Part shown: in pieces, positions 46,774 to 57,798 of the stretch
Layout of the letters: the number at the start of each line of letters is the position of its first letter
How positions within the stretch are numbered: the stretch's first letter is position 1
Made by a program: the position numbers and the translations under genes
Notes under the pieces: generated by a model
The model's input: the letters and a program-made list of their open reading frames with translations, nothing else
Databases searched by the model: none
Told to the model about the DNA's origin: nothing
Assembly (NCBI RefSeq): GCF_012489685.1
Contig: NC_080046.1
Coordinates: 61,122,195 to 61,186,194 of the forward strand
Source: Lotus japonicus
Lineage: Eukaryota; Streptophyta; Magnoliopsida; Fabales; Fabaceae
DNA length: 64,000 bases
Direction of reading: 5' to 3'

Positions 46774-49121
46774 ATGGCTGACCAAGAAGTGATCAAATTG
46801 GGTCCGAGGAATGATAGTGTGTTGTATTTGCAAAAGGATGGCAAGCACGTGTCTATTGCTGCATGGAACCAAATAAATAGAATTCTGAAAGTGAGAAAAT
46901 ATCGGGATTTTCGAGATTTTATTCCCGCTGAAATTGTAGGCCACCTTCGTCAAGCCGGATTTTACGAAGCCGCCTTAGCTGGGTCTCTGAAACTTGACAA
47001 AGTTTTAATATCAGCTATGGTGGAGCGATGGAGGCCTGAGACACACACGTTTCATATGTCGTTCGGAGAGTGTACTATCACTCTGCAAGATGTTGATGTT
47101 CATCTTGGCTTACCCATTGATGGGAATCCTGTCACCGGAGTTACTTGGTGTGATTGGTCTGAGCTTGTAGAGGACTTGCTCGGAGTGGTGCCACCCGCCA
47201 GTGCTATCAAAGGAGGTGGCTTGAAGTTGGTTTGGCTAGGTGAGCAATTTAATTTTCATAATCTAGGCGGTGCCGACCCGATACAACTTATGTATGCTGC
47301 AAGAGCATACATCTTACGACTAATTGGCACTTTCTTACTATGTGACCACACCGGTTCACATGTCCCTCTTAGATATCTCATTCTCTTACGAGACTTTGAG
47401 GAGACCGCAAAGTATAGTTGGGGTTCAGCCGTACTAGCACTTCTCTATCATGAGTTGTGCTATGCAACTGGTGCTTCACGTACAGAGATTGGCAGCTGTG
47501 CTTATTTGATACAAGTGTGGGCATGGCTAAGGATTCCAGGAATCGGCCCGGATCCACCGAGGCTGCACCGTGGCCTCCCACTCGCGGCAAGGTATGCACA
47601 TAATTTAAATAATAAATTTTGTTGCTAATTTCATTTCCTTAAATTCAAACTTTACGGTTCATTCATTTTTTATATATTAAACAGATGGAGGGATCCTCCC
47701 CCGGAAAAACCAATAAAGTGGGCAAAGAAGTAAATCGAGTGGTGGCGCACCAAATTAGACGATTTGAGTTCTAATGACGTGAGTAGCTTGTGTGGATGTC
47801 GTACTTTGCTTATCTTTATTTTCATTTAAATTCCTATCCTTCTTGTGTATGTAGTTTGTGTGGAAGCCGTACTCTGATCGTGTTCTCAATGGGCTTTCGG
47901 AACATTGTCGAGAAAACATGCATTTATGGAGAACTGTGGTGCCAATGGTACTCTATCACGTTTCAGAGTGGCATCAACCGGATCGAGTTATGCAACAATT
48001 CGGGATGTTTCAACCTGTACCGGATGCACCGTCTCAACTTAATGAAATGCATGATATTTCTCTGAAAGGGAAGGAAAAGCAGAATTGGGTACATAACATG
48101 CGTGGTTTTATACAGCTGTGGTCGGAGAGGCACCAGAGGTTGGCTAACCAACCCGAGACTAATACTCTTGTTGGGCCAAATGATGAGTACATGATTTGGT
48201 ACGACAAGTATTCTGTTCGTTGGTTGACGCGTGCGGCTGCAGCAAGAGGGCAAATGGTTATTATATTTAAGTTGTTGTGATATTTTTACTTCTTTATTCA
48301 TATATGCACGTAACATCCTCACTCAGTTATTAATAATGTAGGCTATGCGCGTTCAACATGTATGGTATGGACTGACACCTGAAGGTCGCCCACTATACAC
48401 GGATCATGACCTTCAGAACCAAGCTGCTCGTTGCCTTACACTTTGCCATGCAAGTGACAGGATATCTCATCCCGCTGCATCGGTTCCTAGCTTTCCTATG
48501 GAGTTTACACACGCAACCACAAATGACATACCGCCGACTGGAAAAGAAGAAGGGGAAGGTCTTGGAAGACGGCGAGAATCTCAGATTCCTGAACATGTTA
48601 TTATTCAGGGGGGAACACTACCACCTCCACATGGACAGTACTCATTGTACCCCCTTGATCTGAATGAGACATACCGACCATACTATTATGGGGCGGGGTC
48701 CTCTGGTGTTCCTGATGATCAGGAAGAGACACCGATGTAGATGCCCGAGACTCAAACAATGTATGGATCTCAGCAATATACTCCCTCAACACAATTTGAT
48801 GGATCCATGTCTCAGCCGTATATACCGACACCGCATTTTGACAGTTCACAGGCTCAACCATATGTGCCGGCACCACATTTTGATGGATCACATTCTCAAC
48901 AATTTGTGTCATCAACAAATTTTGTTGGTGAACAGTCATTTGCTGGGTCACAACATGGTTATGACAACTTTCAAACACCGCCAGTGCATATGCAAGAAGT
49001 TAGTTTAGATACTTGGAATCCAATGGGTGACTGGGATGGTGTTGCAATTCGTGAATTGCTGGATCCTCCTCGACCGCAATTCTGGGAAGATATAGACCCT
49101 TCCCAGATCCAACAGACATAG
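46774..49121 (+). pseudogene. MULE-encoded plant mobile domain (PMD, MAIN-like) protein gene, two nonsense codons
   Basis: Four exons fit in phase: 46774-47591, 47685-47778, 47855-48256 and 48342-49121 (698 codons with stop). Exon 1 is a clear PMD domain: AGFYEAALAGSLKLDKVLIS, VERWRPETHTFHMSFGECTI, LQDVDVHLGLPIDG, GTFLLCDHTGSHVPLRYL, SWGSAVLALLYHELC. PMD proteins occur both as host silencing factors (MAIN, MAIL1) and inside Mutator and gypsy elements. The C-terminal part has a repeated P-HFD-S-SQPYVP-like unit. Two in-frame stops break it: TAA at 47731-47733 (exon 2) and TAG at 48738-48740 (exon 4, followed at once by an in-frame ATG). The function within the element is unknown; a role in escaping host silencing has been proposed for the class. 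Confidence 0.85.
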
Positions 49122-49309
49122 GCTAACTTCCAACTGGACTTGAACCGTGCAGCTGCGGGGGGAGACCTAGATAGGCCATACCGGGATGCAAGAGACCGTC
49201 CTTATCCTAATTGTCGAAATTGTTGATTTGTTTTATCATTTACTTATAATTAGTGAATTTAAAGTTGGTGTGTAATATATTTTAGACTTTAAAGTTGCTG
49301 TGTAATATA

Positions 49310-49530
49310 TTGGTGTGTAATATATTAGTGTTTAATATATATTTGGGTTTATATATATATAATGTATATAGTTTATATATATATATAATATATATAGTTT
49401 ATATATATATATATACGAGTATTATATAGTTTTTATATATATATATACGAGTATATAATACAAATTTAGTTTATACATTAAACTTTTAGTTTATATATAT
49501 ATGTATATAGTATACGAGTATATAATAATA
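49310..49530. repeat. AT-rich degenerate tandem repeat between the two MULE genes
   Basis: Runs of TATATA alternate with 'acgagtat' and 'agtttatatat' phrases, several near-identical copies. It lies exactly where the two convergent genes should end. Confidence 0.8.
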
Positions 49531-49628
49531 CTCCCTCTAACATAATTATTTCTTACATGCATTTGGACTACACTTCAAGCTTACACACGGTGATTAATTT
49601 AAGAGCTTGCACAATTAAAGCAACATAT

Positions 49629-52486
49629 TTATCTTTGTAGTGACACCGATCTCCGACTCGGCTGAGATTGATTCTCCCTCAAGTCCATCTCATTTCTTAT
49701 ACGGGTAGACCTTGGACGACCCTTCTTCCGTATTTTGGCAGGATCTGGAGCAATTCTAGGCCCAGCTCTGGGCGGCATGTTCAGATCATTCCCAATGGGG
49801 TACCACTGCCCTGAATACGCATCCACAATGTTCTGAATCGTATAAACAGGGTCCACATATTGAAGATAGTCTAAACTCTGGTTGGCGCACGCGGCGATCA
49901 CATGTGAACAAGGATATTTGAACGTCTGGAAGCGTCCACATTCGCAAGTTCTTTCATCTAAGTTCAGTCGCCACGTATAACCACTGCGATGGTTCTGCTG
50001 GTTGAATCCCTCCTCTACTTCGAACCTGGACCTATCTATGCTATATGTCCGCACAATGTGAGACTGGGCAATCGTCGCATTCTTTGTCATGGCCTCCATA
50101 ACCTTGTTACAATATATGTCGCCGGCTCTTTGTTGTGCTGCTGCTGCAGAACCTCGCTGCACAAAATATTCCACAAGCCTGCCATATGTGCATTTAACAA
50201 GTGCAGTGATAGGCAAGTTTCTAGCACCCCTGAACACTTTGTTCACAGCCTCAGATAAGTTCGTGGTCATGTGGCCATATCTACGACCTTCCACATCACA
50301 AGCTCGGCTCCATTTCTCATTGCTAATGTCATTTATCCATTGCCGGACAGCTGTGTTGTGCCCTCGAAAAGCCGCTAAGCGTTGCTCGAAAAGATATGGG
50401 CAAGGCTCGTAAGCTGCACATTTCAAACAAATTTCAATATTCCATATTAAAAAAACATCGCATTGAACTAATGAACAGACGCAAACTTACCCATATTTAT
50501 CAGTTCATTTTTTTGCTCTGTGTTGTGAAACCTGTTGTTGAAATTACTGGCAACGTGCCCGAATGCAATACACATGATAAGCGTTTGGTGGCTGCCACCC
50601 GTTAGACGGATTCCCCACTGCTGAGAGAATGCTGGCGTGTCTGTCTGATATTAGACATATCCCTTGTTTCCTGGTGACATGCACACGCATCAGACGAAGA
50701 AACCACGTCCAAGCACCGAGTGTTTCTCCCTCCACAATTGCAAAAGCTAAAGGCAACACATTACTGTTCCCGTCCTGTGTCGTGGCAATAAGCAAAGTTC
50801 CACTATACTTTCCGTAGAGGAATGTGCCATCAATTTGTATCATTGGCTTGCAATAGTTGAATGCGTCACAACATTGTTTGTACGTCCAAAACACTCGACC
50901 AAATTTCTTGAAATCAGGAACAACATTGCCATACTGGTCCTTATAGTCAGTTGTGACAAACTCGTAATGGGATCCAGGGGAAAACCTCAGCATATATTCC
51001 AACCACCTAGGGAGCAGGTCGTAAGACTCCTCCCAATCACCGAACACGCGAGCAAGTGCTTTTTGCTTCGCCTTCCAAGCTTTAAAGTATGATACCTTAT
51101 AATTGAGCTGACCACTTATCCTCTCTTGTATGAGGGAAATAGGGATAGTTGGTTGGGCACTTACCATGCCTAAGACATAAAAGAAAAATAATGTAAGTTA
51201 ATAGCAATTTCATATTTGTAAATGTGTAGCGAAATAGTAATCATATGTAAGCAATATATACCAAGAATGTAGTTGGACATGAAGGTGGACGTCATCTTCT
51301 TGTGGTCTTGAGAAGTCATTGCATTTAAGCATGTATGCGAACCCCCCATTTGGATATGGTCCATTTACCAATTTTCTTGGATAGATGTGCCCTTATCCTC
51401 CACGGGCAGCCATCTACGGATTTCTGACACTTTGCAGTAAAGTACTCTGGCTTGGATTCACTCATCTTATAAGTTTGATTTAGTCTAAGACAATAGTGTA
51501 ACAGGGCATCATGTACAGCACGCTTGTTTTCAAAAATCAACCCTTTACATAAGTCATCACCAAGCTTCCATGATCCATACACATCCGTTTCAGGATAAAA
51601 ATCAGTTTCTTCATCTGGGTGATCCCAGTTAATATATGTATAATGCGAAGAAGCACTCCAGAATGGGGCCGTGTTTGGGTGCCCTATAAAATTATAGAAA
51701 TATATCAAGTACCATATATTTATAAAAAACAACGCTTGATGAGATATGTTGATTGTACATACCTTGAGTTTCAACATTGACATTCACTGGTGCCGCAAGT
51801 TGATCAGCAGGATGAAGTGCCATCTGAGGCTGAGGATTAGCGTGTCGGTCTCCCTCTTCGTCTGTGTCAGACTCGTCACCTCCTTCTTGCATTCTTTCAT
51901 CTTCATTGTGGTCATCGTATGAAGGAATGACTTCACCGTCCACATTATCATTGTCAAGGCGGTAGTCATAATCATCGCCCAAATTAACTGCGACATCCGA
52001 AGGAACGACGATATTGGCCTCTTCAATACTCATAACGCTAAAAGGCACAGTATATGGTTCTGCATGAAGCTCCTCATCAACAACATGTCTACCACCGTCT
52101 TCAGTGGGTCTCGGTTGAGTAGACGATAGATACGTCGGCACTGACATTGATGAACTTCCAGCTTCAGTAACTTCAACATACAGCTCCAGCTGAACCATAT
52201 ATGACTGCTGACTAAATGCATCCATCATGACTTGAACATCAACATTATCAACTATCTCAAAATGCGTAAAAAAAATGGGATTCGGTGTCGTCATAAATCT
52301 AGAGCTGACTCTAGAAATCATCTGGTTCCTTTGCAGCTTCAACCTTTCGTGGATTTTCTTCTTCAAACGGTCGAAGGTTATGTTTCGCTTCAGATGCATG
52401 GACCTTCTCCGACCTTCAAATATGGCACCTTGGTCGCCATGGACAACCCTACCATCGTAATACACAAAAGTAATAACTTGATCCAT
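49629..52486 (-). pseudogene. MURA-type transposase of the MULE, two frameshifts
   Basis: Four exons: 52486-51763, 51683-51262, 51169-50491 and 50413-49629 (about 870 codons). The N-terminal part is an acidic variable region. Then come the MuDR-type DNA-binding region (GLIFENKRAVHDAL, CPWRIRAHLSKK, GGSHTCLNA), the MULE DDE domain (MIQIDGTFLYGKYSGTLLIA, LPLAFAIVEGET, GICLISDRHASI) and a SWIM zinc finger (CECGRFQTFKYPCSHVIAAC). Two single-base slips disrupt it. One G is missing in the run at 51342-51347, before GGSHTCL. One G is extra at 50558-50560, between CIR and the conserved HVASNF-type phrase. Both are in G runs, so either decay or sequencing error could explain them. Two open blocks survive around the slips. 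Confidence 0.88.
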
Positions 52487-52794
52487 TGCAAAGGTTTTTT
52501 TGGGTTACAAAAACGTTATGAAATGCAGGAGATTGAAGTTTTGAAAATATTCAAGTGTATTTTTCGTAGAAGAAAGTTATGAGACTCAGGAGTTTCAAGT
52601 TATGAACTTATAGTGTTTTGAATTCGCAAAAAAAATTGAGAATCCAGTCAATCTCGCTTATTTTGTCATTTTGTATATCCTGGATTCGCAAAAAAAATTG
52701 AGAATTCTATATTAGCCATTCCTTTCCCTCCATGTCAGTACTGCCACCTGAAAAGCACCTGAATTCGCAGGAAAAGTTGCGACACCAATCTTCA

Positions 52795-53084
52795 ACGTGC
52801 AACCTGCCACCCTGCCACCCTGACACCATCATTGACCCATCATTCCAACTCTGCTTTTCAGAACATGGAAAACGCAAGAAAACTTGCGAATCCCACCATC
52901 ATAAAGCAATAATTTCCAATCACCCTGCACCTCCCAATCAGTCAGAACTTTTTCAGAAATTATAGATGGAAACCGCAACAAAACTCGCGGAACCACTAAA
53001 AGTACTCCATCTTGCTAAATAAATTTTTTTGTGCCCCTTTTTGCTAATTAAAATTTTTTTTTGCATTATTTAGAAAAAAAATTC
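52795..53084 (-). repeat. Right terminal inverted repeat of the MULE
   Basis: Inverted counterpart of 46199-46493. Inward of it (52620-52795) more copies of the CGCAA...TTGCG-type quasi-palindrome occur, some degraded to 'cgcaaaaaaaattgagaa'. Confidence 0.9.
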
Positions 53085-53093
53085 TTAAAATTA

Positions 53094-53548
53094 CTTTAAA
53101 AATGAATTGATTGAGTCTTTTTTCCTAAAAAAATATAAGGAGACAAATAATGAAATAGTAATCATAATAGAATATGTTCGGATTGATATTATTGACGACC
53201 CTCAACCAACTTTTGCAGCTTGCAGAAATGTGGACAGACATAAGGCATGGATGAGGGCAACGTATGCTTAAGCTCCATTTATGTTTGCCCCCAAATTCTT
53301 TATAAACATGTATATCTTTGAATCATCCAACTAGATGTCATAATATATATTACCTTTGAAAATAAGGGCGTGTATGATTCACTTTTCAATGTTCTGAAAT
53401 TAAAATTGTTTTATTAAAAATTAAAACAATTTAGGAGAAAAAAAATAGTTTGAACAAAATGTTTTGTACATTAGAAAAACATGTGCTATGAAACTAAAAA
53501 CACAAATAGAAAACTGCTTTAATATTTACAAACTTAGAGATAATCAAA
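53094..53548. other. 3' flank of the chimeric X8 gene
   Basis: AT-rich. It should contain the 3' untranslated region of the chimeric gene; nothing else recognised. Confidence 0.45.
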
Positions 53549-56383
53549 TCATACATTCGCTCTCAAAACACACAAAAGGAGTAACAACACTGTGGGCAAA
53601 GCACCAACCAAGTAAGCAATGAGCAAAATGTTTTTGGTTTCACTCTTTTTGTTGCCGCTTAAGGTTATGAGCTTTGAATCCTTCCCTGCATTGCATGATT
53701 GAGTAGAGTTCCCCTCTTGCTTTGTCTTGTTGAGTAATTCCTTTCTACACATCACATCAAAAGGGAAAACTGACTTAGGAATAGAAACAAGTAATCAAAT
53801 TAAAATACAAAATAAGCTCGGGTTCGCAGTACAATTTATGGCAGCATTGTTAATATATAATGAAGAAGAAAAAAAAAACAGGGGAGCTAAGCAGACAATA
53901 TTTATTACCTTCCAGGAAATATACAGCTTCCATGACCTGAAAAGGTATTCCCCAAGAGAAATGGCAAAGAAAATATTAATCATTGGGGAGATATTTTGAA
54001 CAAATAATCTAAATTGTTAGAATATGAAAAAAAAAAATATAATATATTGATTCTATCTTATAGTATTTCATCATAGAGTTATGATTCATCCACGCTATCA
54101 CTTTATTTCGATCTCAATTTTCGATTCAAAAGGTCTAAAACTTGAAAAACTAACCAAAAAGAATCATAAATGTCACTTACTAGGATCATTGGTAGTGACT
54201 GTAGCTGCTCCATTGAAGTCACAAGACTCAGGAGACTGGCCTTGACTCTGGTAATAGCTATCAAACGCATAAGAAGCAAGATTCTTGACATTATCAGGCT
54301 CATAGCAATTTTCTCCTGGTTGAATCTCAGAACAATTTGCTCCTCCCAGTCCACAAACCCAATTCAACGCGGTCTGCAAAGTCTCGGAATCAACACCATC
54401 CATCGCAACGCAGTATGTCTGATCCACAGTTTCCATGGCATTGCATGATTGAGTAGTCTTGTAGGTTCTGAGCTTTAAATTCTCCCCTGCATTGCATGAT
54501 TGAGTAGTCTTGTTGCTTGATTCCTTACTACTCATCACATCAAAAGGCAAAACATACTTAGGAATAGAAATAAGTAATCAAATCAAATTAAAATACAAAA
54601 TAAGTTCAGCTTTGCAGAGCAATTTATGTCAGCATTATTAAAATAAAATGAACAAAAATAAAACACGGGAGCTAAGCAGACAATATTTTTTACCTTCCAG
54701 GAAATATGCAGCTTCCATGACCTGAAAAGGTATTCCCCGAGAGAAAGGGCAAAGAAAATATTAATCACAATAGTTACACATGGAAGAGACAACGAAGAGA
54801 AAGACATACAAAATTGGGGAGCTTTATATAACAATTTTTTTATAATATATTGATTATATTTTAGAGAATTTATCATAGAGTTATAATTCATTCATATTAT
54901 CAATCTATTTTCACCTCAATTTTTTATTTATCTGTTCTCATTCAATCATAGCATTCATCTCATCTCTTAATTTTTCTCTCTTTTTTTTTTCTTATATATC
55001 TCTTATCTCCATTGCATTCTCACTTTAAGGTAGTGTGTGTTAGAATATAAGATAAAATACTTACTTATATTTTATATAGTAGTGAATAGACTCAAATCTT
55101 AATTAAATAAAGAAACCAATCAAATAAACATCAATGGAAGTAATAATCATGAAGACAAGATATGAATAATGTTTCATTCACACAATAACCAACAACGGAA
55201 GATGATCCCGTAAATTACAATGAATAAGATCAAGAATGACCCATTTTTTATTATCATGAAAAAACAAATCATTTACTTGTAGTAATCTGCCAAATATTGC
55301 AGCAAATTGACTTAAGGAAAACAGACAAAACATTTAAACAACTCTGTTTTTGCAACTTATTAATAAGATCAAAATTAACATGACCAAACCGAGTTAAAAA
55401 AAGCACAAGGCAGTGGAATTGAACTTTGACATTGTCATGCTAATTTTGATATTATTAATAAGTTGTAAGAATAGGGTTGTTTAAATGTTTAGTCTGTTTT
55501 GCCTAAGCTAATCCGACACACTACTTGTTAAATGACTAAGGGTAAACGTTTAGTTTTTCTTGATAGTAAAAAATGGGCCGTTCTTGATCTTATTCGTTGT
55601 GATTTATGGAATCACCTCTCGTTGCTTCTGTTGCTGGTTATTGTGTGAATGAAAAATTATCCATATATACTTCCATTGATTTATCAATTCATTATTCAAG
55701 ATGTAAAGCTTAATGTACTTCACTAGTTCCTTTCTCTTCTCTCCTTTCCTCTTCCCAAGGTAAAGATAAAGAGACAAAGTAAATACGAAAAAAAAGAAGA
55801 GAAATGAAAGGGGAAGTGCGCTAATATTTACATTGTGAATAATTTATTCATTTACTTGCCAATATTTATATAGGAATGGATAGAGACTTATAATTCTAAT
55901 ATAAAATAATGGCACAAATTAATGAGATGATGAAACTTAACATACAATTGAGACTTGAGAGGATCCTTGTAAAAAGAGCAAATCTACCGAAAGGTCCAAA
56001 AAGAGTCATGAATGTCACTTACTAGGATCATTGGTAGTGATTGTAGCTGCTCCATTGAAATCACAAGACTCGGGAGATTGGCCTTGACTCTGGTAATAGC
56101 TATCAAACGCATAAGAAGCAAGATTCTTGACATTATCAGGCTCATAGCAATTTTCTCCTGGTTGAATCTCAGAACAATTCGCTCGTCCCGGTTCACACAC
56201 CCAATTCAACGCTATCTGCAAAGTCTCGGAATCAACACCATCCATGGCAACGCAATATGTCTGATCCGCAGTATCCATGGCAGAGCAATATGTGTGGTCT
56301 TCAGAGTTGACAGTAGTACAGAGGAATGCGATTGCAAGAAGAAGAATGAGAGAAGAAACTGCAGCTTTGTATAGGGATCTCAT
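53549..56383 (-). CDS. Chimeric secreted protein with two X8 (callose-binding) domains and a GPI-anchor tail
   Basis: Five exons join in frame: 56383-56023, 54721-54694, 54527-54181, 53936-53909 and 53744-53549, giving 319 residues. Residues 1-29 are a signal peptide almost identical to that of the SKS gene (shared KAAVSSLILLLAIAFLCTT and NSED). X8 domain 1 spans about 40-129 and X8 domain 2 about 165-254. Each has all six conserved cysteines (TYC, WVC, ANC, NCY, ESCDF, GSCIFPG), and each is completed by its own 28-base exon encoding SHGSCIFPG. The C-terminal tail (about 255-319) is Ser/Lys-rich and ends in a hydrophobic GPI-type signal (LLIAYLVGALPTVLLLLLCV). The X8 and tail parts match the GH17-X8 gene at 58934-61468; there is no glucanase domain. 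X8-GPI proteins such as PDCBs bind callose at plasmodesmata, so that is the likely role. All splice sites are GT-AG. Confidence 0.8.
55135..55690. repeat. Inverted repeat of two Ty1/copia integrase fragments in intron 1 of the chimeric gene
   Basis: The left arm (about 55135-55400, read on minus) and right arm (about 55420-55690, read on plus) are imperfect inverted copies. The left arm, on minus, gives LGHVNFDLINKLQKQ-like and LDLIHC-like phrases, the GAG-pre-integrase/integrase boundary of copia polyproteins. The right arm gives the same order with more damage. Both are full of stops. The arrangement could fold into a hairpin of roughly 265-bp arms in the pre-mRNA of the chimeric gene. Confidence 0.65.
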
Positions 56384-56527
56384 TGTGAATACGTTTTCTT
56401 TTCCCTAACACCAGCACAAAGATTTTGTAAACAAACAGAAAATAAAAGATCTCACTCTCTCTTATTCTTGTGCAACGAGTGATCACAAGAAAGGTAGAAT
56501 GAGGAGGCAGCACTTCTGATGATGTAC

Positions 56528-56539
56528 CTATATATATAG
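56528..56539 (-). promoter_or_regulatory. TATA box of the chimeric X8 gene
   Basis: CTATATATATAG about 145-156 bases before the start codon, at the position equivalent to the SKS TATA box, followed by the shared GCCTCCT...TGTGATCACTC leader. Confidence 0.6.
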
Positions 56540-57330
56540 TCCTAATTAATTAGGAGAAGATATTTTTATTTTAAGATTTATATTGTTGTGATTTGTTTTT
56601 GGTTTTCAGATTAGTTCAAGATTAGTTACTAAAAAAAATCAAGATTTTATTTAAATTTCAATGTATTTGAGATGCTTTTTATTACTTGTGATTATAGAAA
56701 TAGGTTTTTTTATTAAAGTAAAATAGGTTTTATCTTGGATCCTTTTTTTTATTTATAGATTTTTTTTTGTGATGTATTTATTCTATATATTTGTATTTTT
56801 ATTTTATATAATTGTTGACGTTTATGTTAGTTAAGATACTTAGTTTATCATGTTTTTTTTGTAGACTTTATCATGTTATTTATGATAATATTTTCTTGTT
56901 TTTAGGAATTTATGTTTTATGTCCGAAGTCTTAACTTTAAATCTTTTAAGATAAAATAGTTATTAAGATTTATCAAGATATTTAGTTTATTTAGAATTGA
57001 TATTGATATTATAGTTTTATATAAATAGTCCTCAAAATATCTAGTTTTTCCTCAATGGAGTTTGGATAGTTCAAAAATATATAGTTTTTTCTTAATGGGT
57101 ATTTCAATTTGAGTTGGAAAAGTATTTCATATCTAATAGCTTTAAGCACCATTTTTTATTATTCATGATTTCAACATGAAAACTTATTTAAGAGGAATCA
57201 AACATCAGTTGAAACAAACACAATTTCAATTCAAATTAAGCGCATTGAGTTGAAGTTTACTGAAATTTTCATCATATATACTTTAGTCACAATTTTAAAA
57301 TAAAAAGTAATGAATTAGAATTATTTTTTT

Positions 57331-57437
57331 GGTACATGGAAAAGATAAATTGCACCTGTCAGAAATCGATCTCTGACCTCCCCTTTCCCAACATATATGT
57401 CATGCAGCTCCTACCACTTGAGCTATTCTAGAAGGAC
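57331..57437 (-). repeat. SINE-like repeat, second copy
   Basis: On minus it reads TAGCTCAAGTGGTAGGAGCT, the same tRNA-like head as the copy at 6647-6757, then a box B-like AGATCGATTTC and a 'taccaaaaaaa' tail. Confidence 0.5.
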
Positions 57438-57725
57438 AAAGTAATGAATTAGATAACCATACGAGAAAAAAGAACTTGAATTTAACATGGAGAAATATAG
57501 ATAAATAAGTATACGTGGGGTTAGTTGAAATTAGGATATTGATAGATTTAAGTTATAAATCGAATAAAATAGGAGTACTCAAAGCAACAACGAAAAATAC
57601 GATAGGAATCAAATACCCATAACTTTGAAGTTTGAACTTCATTGAAATTGGAACATTCTCATAGAACATTAATTAAATCGCTCTATAGTCAACAAATTTG
57701 CTGATACTGTATGATTGTACAACAA

Positions 57726-57730
57726 GCGGG

Positions 57731-57773
<43 letters not shown>

Positions 57774-57798
57774 GCGTGTTCGATCCACGCTCACCGCA
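57726..57798 (+). tRNA. tRNA-Phe (anticodon GAA)
   Basis: The 73-base sequence folds as a standard cloverleaf: acceptor GCGGGGA with TCACCGC, D arm TAGCTCAGTTGGGAGAGC, anticodon loop ACTGAAGATC with GAA, and T arm GCGTGTTCGATCCACGC. It matches the plant nuclear tRNA-Phe sequence. CCA is not encoded, as expected for a nuclear gene. It lies between the chimeric gene and the GH17-X8 gene, on the opposite strand. Confidence 0.97.

Larger units (their letters stand above)
46199..53084. mobile_element. Full-length Mutator-like element (MULE) with plant-mobile-domain and MURA genes
   Basis: The 6,886-bp element has inverted ends of about 290 bases, starting GA.TTTTTTTTCTAAATAATG. It is flanked by 9-bp repeats that differ at one position (TTAAAAGTA at 46190-46198, TTAAAATTA at 53085-53093). 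Inside are a plant-mobile-domain gene on plus (46774-49121) and a MURA transposase gene on minus (49629-52486), converging on an AT-rich spacer. Both genes carry disabling changes, so the element was autonomous in structure but is now probably dead, consistent with the mismatch in its TSD. Confidence 0.9.
56384..57575. repeat. Segmental duplication, copy B: SKS-type promoter and upstream flank, HMG retrocopy absent
   Basis: Beginning at the start codon, the leader and TATA region match those upstream of the SKS gene. Further out (57010-57250 and 57470-57560) the phrases shared with copy A at 18400-18750 follow in the same order. At about 57525 the sequence passes straight to 'aggatattgatagattta', the counterpart of sequence lying beyond the HMG frame in copy A (19217). 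Copy B is thus collinear with 16.9-19.25 kb but lacks the retrocopy. Confidence 0.7.

Noticed and set aside
54173..54550. X8 frame at 54.2-54.5 kb as a separate small gene starting at its own ATG
   Set aside because: Its first residues are read from an intron and acceptor. Splice sites and phases connect it with the upstream signal-peptide exon and the downstream tail exon, which explains all parts better.
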